DNA from: Rhodobacteraceae bacterium IMCC1335
Lineage (GTDB): Bacteria > Pseudomonadota > Alphaproteobacteria > Rhodobacterales > Rhodobacteraceae
NCBI GenBank assembly: GCA_039640495.1
Contig: CP046864.1
Span: forward strand, 186,001-250,000
DNA length: 64,000 nucleotides
Direction: 5' to 3'
Each line of letters begins with the position of its first letter. The first letter of the stretch is position 1. The notes beneath the pieces are model-generated. The model searched no databases. It worked only from the letters and a program-made list of their open reading frames with translations, and was not told the origin of the DNA. Shown here piece by piece: positions 45,531 to 54,319 of this stretch. The translations under genes and the position numbers were made by a program.

Positions 45531-46901
45531 TTACCCCAGCACCTCAATGATCGCATCGCGCAATTTGGCGATGATTTCATCAGCTTCGCTTTGCGTTAGG
45601 CAGAAAGGCGGCGCAAATCCTAAGATATCGCCTTCGGGCATCGCGCGACTAATCACACCGCGGTTGAGCAAAGCCGCGTTTACTTTTGCGCCAATCATCG
45701 CGCTTGGTTCAAAGAACACCCGGTCGTTGCGATCTGCCACCAATTCGACAGCGCCCAGCAATCCTTCACCGCGAATATCTCCAACATTTTTATGCGCCCC
45801 AAGCGCATCGCGCAAGCCGGCGGTAAAATAGTGCCCCATTGAGCGGACATTTTCGATCAAGTTCAAATCATCCAGCAAGCTTAGATTCGCCACGCCGGCC
45901 GCCGCACCAATCGGATGCGCCGAATAGGTCCAGCCATGTCCAAAGGGGCCAAATTCATCCGTGCCTTGTTCTAATACGCGCCACATGCGATCACTGACGA
46001 TTGAACCTGATAAGGGCGCATAAGCCGAGGTTAAGCCTTTGGCAATCGTAATCAAATCGGGTTTTAGCTCATAATGATCGCTGCCAAACATGCTGCCCAA
46101 TCGGCCAAAGCCAGTGACCACTTCATCGGCAATCAGCAAAATATCATGCTTTTTCAAAACCGCTTGAATGGCGGCCCAATAGCCTTTTGGCGGTGGTACA
46201 AGCCCCCCTGTGCCCAAAGCCGGTTCACCAATGAAGGCGGCAATCGTATCTGCGCCTTCTGTTTCAATCATCGCCTCCAGATCTGCCACGCATTGGCCGA
46301 CAAAGCCTTCTTCGCTTTGGCTTAGATCATCGCGGCGGTAATAATAAGGCGCGGTGGTGTGCAGGATCCGATCCAAGGGTAGATCGAATTTTTCGTGAAA
46401 TATTTTCAACCCGGTTAAAGATCCATTCACCAAGCCCGAGCCGTGATACCCCCGCCAGCGCGAGATGATCTTTTTCTTTTCAGGGCGCCCCAGAATATTG
46501 TTGTAATACCAAACCAGCTTCACATTGGTTGTATTGGCATCCGAGCCCCCCAACCCGAAATAGACTTTCGACATGTGGTCGGGTGCGCGCTCTAACACCA
46601 TTTTTGACAGGGTGATTGAGGCTTCGGTGCCATGGCCGACATAGGCGTGGTAATAGGCCAATTCATGCGCTTGTTTTGAAATCGCTTCTGCGATTTCTGA
46701 TCGACCATAGCCCACATTCACGCAGTAAAGACCGGCAAATGCGTCCAGCAGGCGGTTGCCATCGCGATCTGTGATATGGCAGCCCGACGCTGTTTTGATC
46801 ACGCGCTGGGCCAAATTACCGCGGGAAAACTCTGCCAGATGGGTGGAGGGATGAAAGAAGTTTTCGCGATCCCAGCTTTCCAATCGGTCATTTTTCAACA
46901 T
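45531..46901 (-). CDS. Class III aminotransferase, DoeD-like (diaminobutyrate transaminase)
   Basis: 456 residues. GLGGSDANTTNVKLVWYYN binds PLP phosphate, IADEVVTGFGRLG contains the pyridine aspartate, and TIAKGLTSAYAPLSG the Schiff-base lysine. In ectoine catabolism a class III transaminase (DoeD) converts L-2,4-diaminobutyrate to aspartate semialdehyde. This gene is 33 bases downstream of doeB on the same strand, which makes that role likely. Family sequence alone would also allow other omega-amino substrates. Confidence 0.8.
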   Translation of the reverse strand: MLKNDRLESWDRENFFHPSTHLAEFSRGNLAQRVIKTASGCHITDRDGNRLLDAFAGLYCVNVGYGRSEIAEAISKQAHELAYYHAYVGHGTEASITLSKMVLERAPDHMSKVYFGLGGSDANTTNVKLVWYYNNILGRPEKKKIISRWRGYHGSGLVNGSLTGLKIFHEKFDLPLDRILHTTAPYYYRRDDLSQSEEGFVGQCVADLEAMIETEGADTIAAFIGEPALGTGGLVPPPKGYWAAIQAVLKKHDILLIADEVVTGFGRLGSMFGSDHYELKPDLITIAKGLTSAYAPLSGSIVSDRMWRVLEQGTDEFGPFGHGWTYSAHPIGAAAGVANLSLLDDLNLIENVRSMGHYFTAGLRDALGAHKNVGDIRGEGLLGAVELVADRNDRVFFEPSAMIGAKVNAALLNRGVISRAMPEGDILGFAPPFCLTQSEADEIIAKLRDAIIEVLG

Positions 46902-46934
46902 GTTTATTCCTTATAAACGCCTTGTATAATCGCC

Positions 46935-47951
46935 CTAAGCTGGATCTGGCAAATCCACGTCACCGATTATTTCTGCGATTACGGTGGCGCAATCGCCCAT
47001 GGCAATCAACCCGGGGAAATGCCGTCCTACCAGAATACCAGAGCGGCGCGCATAGCAATGTTCGGGCGCGCGTCCGGTGTGATCTTTTGGCCATATCCGG
47101 GCGGTGATATCGCCTTTTTCCACAGGATCCCCCAAATCGACCATTGGTTCAAACAGGCCCTCGCCCGCAGCAAAGGTAAAGCAATCACCATCGGGCATAT
47201 CGATTTCAACAGAAGGTTCTAACGCTAAGGGCGCGTTCAGTATTTTAGCATGGATAAGCAGATTGCGCAGGCCTTTTTTTGCAATGGCAATCGATTTTGC
47301 AGTGGCGGACCCGCCGCCGCCCAGCTCGGTTGATACAAAGATTTTTCCCATATCTTCGGCGGCTGTATCATATAGGCCGGTCTTGTCAATTTCGAGCTGC
47401 ATCATTGAAAATGGCGCATTAAAGGCGTTGCGCGCCGCCACGCAAGCGGCTTGCTGGTCCGGGTTTTCCAAAATATGCGCCGCCGCGAAGGGAAGAAAAT
47501 CCAGCGTGCGCCCGCCGGAATGAAAATCCAGCACAATATCCGCCATGGGCAGTAAATAACGTTGAAAGTAATCCGCGATTTTCTCGGTGATACTGCCATC
47601 TGGGCGCCCGGGAAACAGCCGGTTCAGATTGCCTTGATCGATTGGAGAGGTGCGGGTGCCGGCTTTAAACGCTGGGAAGTTAAACGCCGGCACGATAATC
47701 ACGCGGCCCCTGATCGCGCTGGCATCCAGCGTTAAAGCCAGCTCCTGCAGCGCAACCGGGCCTTCATATTCATCGCCGTGATTGGCCCCGGTAAGCAGCG
47801 CTGTAGGCCCGGCGCCGTTGCGGATCACAGTGATCGGGATCATAATCTTTCCCCAAGCGCTGGAATCATGGCTATAGGGCAACGTGAGATGACCATGTTG
47901 CACGCCATCTGCGTCAAAGGCAACGCTGGCGCTTATCGGAGAGGCATTCAT
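46935..47951 (-). CDS. doeB: N-alpha-acetyl-L-2,4-diaminobutyrate deacetylase
   Basis: 338 residues of the AstE/AspA zinc deacylase family. Metal-binding histidine and glutamate lie in GANHGDEYEGP, with a later histidine in VLDFHSGGRT. Sequence such as DQGNLNRLFPG and TELGGGGSA is typical of DoeB/EutE. It hydrolyses N-alpha-acetyl-diaminobutyrate, the product of ectoine hydrolase, releasing acetate. It starts 3 bases after the doeA stop. Length is normal. Confidence 0.88.
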   Translation of the reverse strand: MNASPISASVAFDADGVQHGHLTLPYSHDSSAWGKIMIPITVIRNGAGPTALLTGANHGDEYEGPVALQELALTLDASAIRGRVIIVPAFNFPAFKAGTRTSPIDQGNLNRLFPGRPDGSITEKIADYFQRYLLPMADIVLDFHSGGRTLDFLPFAAAHILENPDQQAACVAARNAFNAPFSMMQLEIDKTGLYDTAAEDMGKIFVSTELGGGGSATAKSIAIAKKGLRNLLIHAKILNAPLALEPSVEIDMPDGDCFTFAAGEGLFEPMVDLGDPVEKGDITARIWPKDHTGRAPEHCYARRSGILVGRHFPGLIAMGDCATVIAEIIGDVDLPDPA

Positions 47952-47954
47952 ATC

Positions 47955-49142
47955 TTACTCCTTTACGAACAATTCACGGGGCACATCTGCCAAGCACTCA
48001 TAGCCGGTCTGTGTGATGCGGATGCTTTCGGTGATCTCAAAGCCCCAATCTTGCATCCACAGCCCGGTCATGAAATGGAAGGTCATATTTTCCTGCAGCA
48101 CGGTTTTGTCCCCTGGGCGTAAAGACATGGTGCGCTCTCCCCAATCGGGGGGGTAGCTGGCGCCGATAGAATAACCGGTACGGTTGTCTTTTTCGATGCC
48201 GTACTTTTTCAAAACACCAAAAAATGCAGTGGCAATATCTTCACAAAGATTGCCGGCGCGCGCCTGTTCAAGCCCCGCGTCCATCCCTTCCAAAACGGCT
48301 TTCTCAGCGTTCAGAAATGTATCGGTTGGTTTGCCCAAAAACATCGTGCGCGAAAGCGGGCAATGATAGCGATGCACCACGCCGGCAATCTCAAAAAACG
48401 TACCTTCGCCGCGCTTCAAGGGCTGATCATCCCATGTCAGATGCGGCGCGGCGGCATCTGGCCCCGAGGGCAATAAAGGCACCAGAGCTGGATAATCGCC
48501 ACCCGTGCCAATATCGGCATCATAGCGCAAAGCTGCATCATAAATCTCGGCCACAAGATCGCATTTGCGCATCCCAACCTCTGCGCGTTGTCGAATCCGC
48601 TCATGCATCCGGCCGACGATTTTGCCGGCTTGCCGCATATAGGCCAGCTCGGCCTCTGATTTGACCGCGCGCTGCCAATTCACCAGCGCTGTTGCATCTT
48701 GGAATTTACTATTTGGCAAATGCCTCTGAAGGGCTTGGTAGGCGGCGGCAGAAAACCAATAATTGTCCATTTCAACGCCAATACGCGCGCCATCAAGCCC
48801 CAGCGTGGTTATTTGCGCCGCAAGATAATCCATCGGGTGACGCTCGGTGGATTGTACATAGTGATCCGGATAGCCGATAATATTGCTTTCGGGCATGAAG
48901 ACTGTGCGCAAGGCGCCGCGGCCATCTTGCGCGCGGCCAAACCAAATCGGATCCCCATGCAAGCCCAAAACCACGCATTGATGGACGTAAAATGACCAGC
49001 CATCATAGCCAGTCAGCCAGTTCATGTTGCTGGGATCCGAAAGGATCAGCAAGGACAGGCCACGCGCCTCCATTTCCTGCCGGGTGATTTTAATGCGCTG
49101 TTCGAATTCGGCGCGGCTAAAATGTAAAACCGGTGCGACCAT
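47955..49142 (-). CDS. doeA: Ectoine hydrolase
   Basis: About 395 residues with a creatinase-type N-terminal domain (1-165) and an M24 aminopeptidase-fold C-terminal domain. EMDNYWFSAAAYQALQR and the GTFFEIAGVVHRYHCPLSRT segment match DoeA/EutD. It opens the ectoine ring to N-acetyl-diaminobutyrate. The ATG at 49142 follows AGGAG by 8 bases, so the in-frame extension to 49199 is rejected. It lies 4 bases after eutC and just before doeB. Confidence 0.88.
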   Translation of the reverse strand: MVAPVLHFSRAEFEQRIKITRQEMEARGLSLLILSDPSNMNWLTGYDGWSFYVHQCVVLGLHGDPIWFGRAQDGRGALRTVFMPESNIIGYPDHYVQSTERHPMDYLAAQITTLGLDGARIGVEMDNYWFSAAAYQALQRHLPNSKFQDATALVNWQRAVKSEAELAYMRQAGKIVGRMHERIRQRAEVGMRKCDLVAEIYDAALRYDADIGTGGDYPALVPLLPSGPDAAAPHLTWDDQPLKRGEGTFFEIAGVVHRYHCPLSRTMFLGKPTDTFLNAEKAVLEGMDAGLEQARAGNLCEDIATAFFGVLKKYGIEKDNRTGYSIGASYPPDWGERTMSLRPGDKTVLQENMTFHFMTGLWMQDWGFEITESIRITQTGYECLADVPRELFVKE

Positions 49143-49146
49143 TGGT

Positions 49147-50139
49147 TCAACTCCTAAAAACCGATCCCTGCTTGAATTCTTGGGCGCGTTGGCGCGCAAA
49201 AGCAGCGATTACTGTATCTTGAAGCCCGGTGCCGGTAAGATCGGCAATTGTAATTTGTTCGGCGGATTGCCGACCGGGGGCTGTACCAGCAACGATATCA
49301 CCCAGTTCGGGAAAGATTTTGGTATCTGCGACATGATTTGCCGCAATTGCGCTGCGCAATTCCCCCAATTTTTTGGTTTGTGATTGTCGATCCGGCACAT
49401 AGAGATCCGCGCGCGCCAAACAGGCCGGCTCTAATTCGCATTTATGATCCTGATCAGAGCCCATGGCGGTAATATGTTGACCCGGTTGCAGCCAATTGGC
49501 TTGGATGAGTGGTGACGCGGATGGGGTTGTGGTGACGATAATATCAGCCCCTTGCACCGCATTTTTGGCCGTTTCTGCAACCGTGATAGGGATGTTTAAA
49601 TCTGCGCTGAGGCTTTTGGCGCAGGCGGCTGCTTTTGCGGCATCGCGGGCCCAGATTTTGGCCCGCTTGATTTCGCGCACCAAGCATAGAGCTTTCAGCT
49701 GCAGCTTGGCTTGCGTGCCCGCGCCGATGATGCAGGCGGTTTTCGAGTTTTGGCGTGCTAAACAGTTCGCGGCCACAGCGCCCGCGGCTGCGGTGCGGAT
49801 ATCGGTGAGATACCCGTTGTCTAAAAGCAGTGCCTCCAGCATGCCGGTCTTTGCGCTGAACACCACCATCAGGCCTGAGGTGCTCGGCAGACCCAAGGCG
49901 GGATTGTCAAAAAACCCAGGTGACATTTTGATTGCGAAGGACGGAATGCCGGGCACATAAGCGGTTTTCACATCCACTTCGCCATTATGTTCGGCAATCG
50001 CCATTGACAGGATTGGCGGCATCACAACCTGCCCGCTCGCCAAGGCTTTAAAACCCTGTTCCACGCAGTTGATCGCGGCCAGATCTAGCGGCACCAATCT
50101 GCGCAATTCATCTTGGGTTAACAACGTGACTTCTGGCAT
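49147..50139 (-). CDS. eutC: Ornithine cyclodeaminase-family protein of (hydroxy)ectoine catabolism
   Basis: 330 residues of the ornithine cyclodeaminase/mu-crystallin family. The NAD-binding loop is ACIIGAGTQAKLQL; LPSTSGLMVVF and TDIRTAAAGAVAA are family landmarks. In the eut gene set EutC acts in conversion of 5-hydroxyectoine to ectoine-pathway intermediates with EutA and EutB. It is 9 bases downstream of eutB and 4 bases upstream of doeA. The assignment rests on family plus neighbourhood. Confidence 0.85.
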   Translation of the reverse strand: MPEVTLLTQDELRRLVPLDLAAINCVEQGFKALASGQVVMPPILSMAIAEHNGEVDVKTAYVPGIPSFAIKMSPGFFDNPALGLPSTSGLMVVFSAKTGMLEALLLDNGYLTDIRTAAAGAVAANCLARQNSKTACIIGAGTQAKLQLKALCLVREIKRAKIWARDAAKAAACAKSLSADLNIPITVAETAKNAVQGADIIVTTTPSASPLIQANWLQPGQHITAMGSDQDHKCELEPACLARADLYVPDRQSQTKKLGELRSAIAANHVADTKIFPELGDIVAGTAPGRQSAEQITIADLTGTGLQDTVIAAFARQRAQEFKQGSVFRS

Positions 50140-50148
50140 AGAATGCTC

Positions 50149-51144
50149 CTATGGGTCTGATATATTAATGTTTTCGCCAGAAATAATGCGGTGATGCACG
50201 GAAAGGTCAATATTGCCACCGGTCACACAGGCAATGGTATTGCCTTCGGGCTTGACCTTTTGGCTGAGCAAGGCGGCCAAACAAACGGCACCAGAGCCTT
50301 CGATGATTTGCCGTTCTTGCCAATAGGCATGGTGGATGGCCTGCGCGATTTCTGTTTCGCTGACCAAGATAAACTCGTCTACAAGGTTTTGGGTGATATT
50401 GAAGGTGATTTGATTATCAAGGCCAATACCGCCCCCCAGAGAATCCGCCAACGTGGCTTCTTCTTTCACCAAAATCGGTTTGCCGGCTTGTAAACAGGCA
50501 TGCATTGCGGCGCCGCGCTCCATGCTGACAGCAATGATTTTCACGTCTTTTTTTAACGCTTTCAATGCGCTGGCGACGCCTGAAATAAGACCACCGCCTG
50601 ATACGGGCACCAAAACGTTTTGAAGCTCGGGCAGTGCCTCAAACAGCTCAAGGCCAAGGCTGGCTTGTCCGGCCACAATATCAGGGTGGTCAAAAGGTGG
50701 AATCATCGTCATGCCCTGTGCTGCCACCAGATGATCGACTTCGATTTGTGCGTCATCTTGCGACTGACCGACAATCCGCACTTCTGCGCCCAGCGCTTTA
50801 ATGCCATCGATTTTATTTTGTGGAACCAATTGTGACATGCAGATGATGCAGCGGACGCCGTTTTCTCGCGCGGCATGGGCCAGGCCGCGGCCATGATTGC
50901 CGGTCGAAACCCCGACAACGCCGCGCTGCTTTGCCGCCTCGGGCAAAGCCATGACAGCGTTGCTGGCACCGCGTAATTTGAAGCTATTGGTGATTTGATG
51001 ATGTTCAAACTTGAGGTAAACCGGGCTATTGGTCAGCCTGCTTAAGCTTTCTGAGGCGACCAGAGGGGTTGTTCGAATGCAGGGCGCGATGCGTTGCGCC
51101 GCAGTTTTGATATCACTCAGCTCGATGGGGCTTTGAAAGGCCAT
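50149..51144 (-). CDS. eutB: Hydroxyectoine utilization dehydratase EutB
   Basis: 331 residues, a fold-type II PLP enzyme related to threonine dehydratase, without an ACT domain. PLP lysine in NSFKLRGASNA; STGNHGRGLAHAA and VPVSGGGLISGVA are the substrate and phosphate loops. The GNHGRG version differs from the GNHAQG of IlvA at 14934. The ATG at 51144 follows AGGAG; the frame to 51198 overlaps eutA and is rejected. It probably acts on hydroxylated diaminobutyrate derivatives from hydroxyectoine. Confidence 0.86.
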   Translation of the reverse strand: MAFQSPIELSDIKTAAQRIAPCIRTTPLVASESLSRLTNSPVYLKFEHHQITNSFKLRGASNAVMALPEAAKQRGVVGVSTGNHGRGLAHAARENGVRCIICMSQLVPQNKIDGIKALGAEVRIVGQSQDDAQIEVDHLVAAQGMTMIPPFDHPDIVAGQASLGLELFEALPELQNVLVPVSGGGLISGVASALKALKKDVKIIAVSMERGAAMHACLQAGKPILVKEEATLADSLGGGIGLDNQITFNITQNLVDEFILVSETEIAQAIHHAYWQERQIIEGSGAVCLAALLSQKVKPEGNTIACVTGGNIDLSVHHRIISGENINISDP

Positions 51145-51154
51145 TTGGGGGCTC

Positions 51155-51925
51155 CTATGGCATAGCATGCATGAACAATCGGCCCCATTTACCGGCATCT
51201 ACCCGTAAATTTGTATGATGCGCCAATTCCCAAGCACAGGCTTGATTCGAGGTCACAACCGGTTTGCCGGTTTGGCGTTCCAACTCGGCGACCACATCCG
51301 CAGCTTGCAGTGCGGTACAGGATAAAAAGAAGGCATCGGTTTGGTTGGTTTGGCTGGACAGCGCCGCTTTGATGATGCTTGCAGGATCAACGCGCGCCAT
51401 ATCCAAATCGCTTTCAAGCCCCAAACAAAGAAATTTCGCCAATGACAAACCTTGGGCTTGGAAATAGGCGGCCATGGGCTGGCTGGTTTCCACCAAATAG
51501 GGCGTCACCACCGAAATATGCTTTGCGCCCAGCGTTTTTAGGGCCCGGACTGCTGCCCCGCTGGGGGTCACCACGGGCAAATTTGGGCGCGCCGCATGCA
51601 CCAAAGCCTTGATCGCATCATCCCCAATCACCACCGAGGCGGCCGTGCAACTGTAGCAAATTGCGTCGAGCTGTTCCTCTGGCAGAATGAGCCCCGCCGC
51701 TTGGGTGATCAGCGGTGCCATTTTACGTAGATTTTCAGGCGTGGTTGGATTTTCAAACGCCACCCGCGTTACGTAAACACCCAGCGTTTCCATCGGCAGG
51801 ATACGCGCAAAATCGCGCTCTGCCGTCACATCTGTTGACAGAGCGATAACGCCAATTTTTTTGTTTTTATCAGGCGGATCATAGGTCAAATCTCCGTCAT
51901 AAAGGCCGATATTTATATCATCCAT
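51155..51925 (-). CDS. eutA: EutA, Asp/Glu racemase-like protein of hydroxyectoine catabolism
   Basis: 256 residues related to arylmalonate decarboxylase and maleate isomerase. Two cysteine motifs CYSCTAASVV and LSCTALQAADVV sit at the positions of the catalytic cysteine pair of this superfamily. In the eut gene set it acts with EutB and EutC to bring hydroxyectoine derivatives into the ectoine route; its exact reaction is less certain than that of DoeA/B. It is the first catabolic gene after the importer genes. Confidence 0.83.
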   Translation of the reverse strand: MDDINIGLYDGDLTYDPPDKNKKIGVIALSTDVTAERDFARILPMETLGVYVTRVAFENPTTPENLRKMAPLITQAAGLILPEEQLDAICYSCTAASVVIGDDAIKALVHAARPNLPVVTPSGAAVRALKTLGAKHISVVTPYLVETSQPMAAYFQAQGLSLAKFLCLGLESDLDMARVDPASIIKAALSSQTNQTDAFFLSCTALQAADVVAELERQTGKPVVTSNQACAWELAHHTNLRVDAGKWGRLFMHAMP

Positions 51926-52004
51926 GGGTCAGCTCCCAGCGCCGCGCTCGCTGCGGCAAAACGCCCAATTTTGAACGTAAACATATTGGGTAATCAGGTG
52001 GACA

Positions 52005-52022
52005 CGGCGCTTTACAGCGCCG
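52005..52022. other. Hairpin between importer and catabolic genes
   Basis: CGGCGC and GCGCCG flank a 6-base loop. A second weaker stem (CCCAAT at 51964-51969, ATTGGG at 51985-51990) lies beside it. The 144-base gap (51926-52069) is the largest inside the ectoine locus, so these stems could lower read-through or protect the catabolic message. No T-run. Confidence 0.4.
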
Positions 52023-52069
52023 CCTAGGGCCAAAACCTTTGTAAGGATCAACAGCCCCGTTCAATCAGG

Positions 52070-52966
52070 TTACCCCGGGCTTACGCCGCGCAGCCGCTCG
52101 GAGCGGCGGCGCAACAATTCCACCACCGTCAACAGAACGATTGAGATGATGACCAAGATCGTCGCCGCCGCCAGAATGGTGGGCGAGATTTCTTGGCGGA
52201 TACCGGCCCACATTTGGCGGGGCAACGTCAACTGGTCGGCCCCGGCCAGAAAAATCACTACAACCACTTCATCAAATGAGGTGATGAAGGCAAACAGTCC
52301 GCCTGAGATCACACCTGGCAAGATCAAGGGCATTTGAATTTTAAAAAACGTCCGCGTTGGGCCAGCGCCAAGATTGGCCGCAGCTTTGCGCAGATTGTCA
52401 TCAAAGCCAACCAATGTGGCCGTCACTGTGATCACCACGAAGGGCAAGCCCAAGATCGCATGCGCGATGACCAATCCAACATGCGAGGCGACAAGGTCGA
52501 AGCGTGCACCAAATATCGTGATTGAAAACAAGGCAAATCCAGCCGCAGTGATGATCAAAGGCACGATCATTGGTGAAATCAGCAGCGCCATGAAAAGCTT
52601 ACGCCCCGGCATATGAGAGCGGCTTAAGCCCAAAGCGGCCAGCGTGCCCAACACGGTGGATAACAGGGTTGCGAAAATACCGATTATGATCGAGTTTTTG
52701 AACCCGATCATCCATTTGTCGCTGCACACCGTGGTTTTAATATCCTCGCACATTCCAAACAGGTTTTGGTACCAGCGCACGGAAAACCCTTCGGCTTTTA
52801 GCGCCAACATTTCCGGTGTGAAGCTCAGGAAGGGGCTTGATGTGAAAGAGAGGGGGATCACGATAATCAGCGGGGCCACAAGAAAGAATAGCACCAACCC
52901 GCAGATCGTTAGATAAGTATAATGCCAGATACGCTGACCGGTGGTTGCATAAATAGGAAGCGCCAT
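52070..52966 (-). CDS. ABC importer permease, PotC/PotI-like, ectoine locus
   Basis: 298 residues, about six helices; the EAA-type loop reads RKAAANLGAGPTRTFFKIQMPLILPG near residue 195. It is of the spermidine/putrescine permease class but sits directly upstream of eutABC-doeAB. It follows the larger permease gene with 4 bases between. The predicted cargo is ectoine or hydroxyectoine from context; family similarity alone would say polyamine. Confidence 0.87.
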   Translation of the reverse strand: MALPIYATTGQRIWHYTYLTICGLVLFFLVAPLIIVIPLSFTSSPFLSFTPEMLALKAEGFSVRWYQNLFGMCEDIKTTVCSDKWMIGFKNSIIIGIFATLLSTVLGTLAALGLSRSHMPGRKLFMALLISPMIVPLIITAAGFALFSITIFGARFDLVASHVGLVIAHAILGLPFVVITVTATLVGFDDNLRKAAANLGAGPTRTFFKIQMPLILPGVISGGLFAFITSFDEVVVVIFLAGADQLTLPRQMWAGIRQEISPTILAAATILVIISIVLLTVVELLRRRSERLRGVSPG

Positions 52967-52970
52967 GTTG

Positions 52971-54239
52971 TTATCCCAACCTCATATTGTCGATACCGAC
53001 GATCTTATCATAAACCCAATATAGGATTAGAATTGCTGACAGCAGGATCACGCCCATAGCGGATGCCAGCCCCCAGTTCAGCGATTTTCGCAAATGATAG
53101 GCGATTTGGTTGCCGATCATCTGGCCATCTTTCCCACCGACCAATTCGGGCGTAATGAAATAGCCGATCGCCACGATAAACACCAAAATCACGCCTGCCC
53201 CAATACCGGGAATGGTTTGTGGCATATAGACCCGGATGAAGGCGCGCGCCGGGGTTGCCCCTAAATTCTGCGCGGCTTTCATATAAGTTGGGGGAATACC
53301 GCGCATCACCGAATAGAGCGGCAGGATCATAAAGGGCAACAAAACTTGCGTCATCACGATCAGCGTACCATTGAAATTATACATTAAGGGCAGGCGATTT
53401 TCATCGCTGATAATCCCCAAACCAACCAGCGAATCGTTCAATACCCCCTGCTGTTGCAGCATAATCATCCAAGCCACGATACGCACCAAAAGCGACGTCC
53501 AGAACGGCATAAGAACGCAGATCATCAGCAGGTTTGAAATCCGCAAAGGCAAGGTGGCCAGCAGATAGGCAACAGGAAAGGCCAAGACAAGGCAGGCGAT
53601 CGTAACGATGGTTGAGACCAGCAGCGTGCGTTTCCAAAACATGACGTAGACGCGGCGGTTTTCTGGCTGCATGATTACGTTTTTTTTATCATCATAGGTG
53701 CGGTCAATCGCGTTCCAATAATACCCGGCTGTGGTTCTGTCTTTCATAATTCCAAGAGATTTCCAGAACTCGACATCTCCCCAGCGCTTATCGGCCTTTA
53801 TCATTTGCGGTTGAATGGGTTGTTCAGCGTCGATCTTCTTGAATTTGCGGTTTGATTTTTTAATCAGGCTTTTCCAGCCTGATTTTGCATAGTTCATTCT
53901 GGTTGAGACTTTGCCGATTTCAAGTTTCTCGGCCGATGTAAGATCCAAATACATTGCCTCGAAATGTGGCTCGCCGGGTAGGTCAACACCATCCCACTGC
54001 TCATAAATCGCCATCGTTCGGGGCAAGACGTCATTGACAAAACTGTCATCAATACTTTTTTGAAAGAGCGCGTAAATCGGCCATACAAACAAAATTAGAA
54101 TGAACAGAGCCGGTCCAGCCACTAGGCCAAAGGCGCGAAGCTTTTCCCGCCTCAAAGAGGCTTTTAGGCTTTTTTTCAGCGGAATACCGTCCGCCGTCAT
54201 CATTTGTCCTGCTTGCGCGTTGGCTGCGACATCACTCAT
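52971..54239 (-). CDS. ABC importer permease, PotB/PotH-like, with large periplasmic insertion
   Basis: 422 residues, over 100 longer than the PotH-like permease at 37643. The first helix (about 35-58) is followed by a mostly hydrophilic segment of about 140 residues (FVNDVLPRTMAIYEQ... to MQPENRRVYVMFWKRT) before the second helix. The EAA loop is MKAAQNLGATPARAFIRVYMPQTIPG. A hydrophilic N-terminal tail of 30 residues precedes helix 1. The insertion presumably faces the periplasm and could contact the binding protein. Second-to-last gene of the importer set. Confidence 0.87.
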   Translation of the reverse strand: MSDVAANAQAGQMMTADGIPLKKSLKASLRREKLRAFGLVAGPALFILILFVWPIYALFQKSIDDSFVNDVLPRTMAIYEQWDGVDLPGEPHFEAMYLDLTSAEKLEIGKVSTRMNYAKSGWKSLIKKSNRKFKKIDAEQPIQPQMIKADKRWGDVEFWKSLGIMKDRTTAGYYWNAIDRTYDDKKNVIMQPENRRVYVMFWKRTLLVSTIVTIACLVLAFPVAYLLATLPLRISNLLMICVLMPFWTSLLVRIVAWMIMLQQQGVLNDSLVGLGIISDENRLPLMYNFNGTLIVMTQVLLPFMILPLYSVMRGIPPTYMKAAQNLGATPARAFIRVYMPQTIPGIGAGVILVFIVAIGYFITPELVGGKDGQMIGNQIAYHLRKSLNWGLASAMGVILLSAILILYWVYDKIVGIDNMRLG

Positions 54240-54267
54240 GCGAAAGAACTTTCGAAATAGTCGGAAA

Positions 54268-54298
54268 TTAAAAAAGGGCGCACGCTCGCGCGCCCTTT
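54268..54298 (-). terminator. Intrinsic terminator/attenuator after binding-protein gene
   Basis: AAAGGGCGC (54273-54281) and GCGCCCTTT (54290-54298) form a 9-base stem with an 8-base loop, followed on the minus strand by a T-run (A6 at 54270-54275 on the plus strand). It lies 21 bases after the binding-protein stop and before the permeases. It would end most transcripts after the ATPase and binding-protein genes, leaving lower expression of the permeases and catabolic genes unless anti-terminated. Confidence 0.7.
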
Positions 54299-54319
54299 GT
54301 AAAAGCTTACGTCAAAGGC

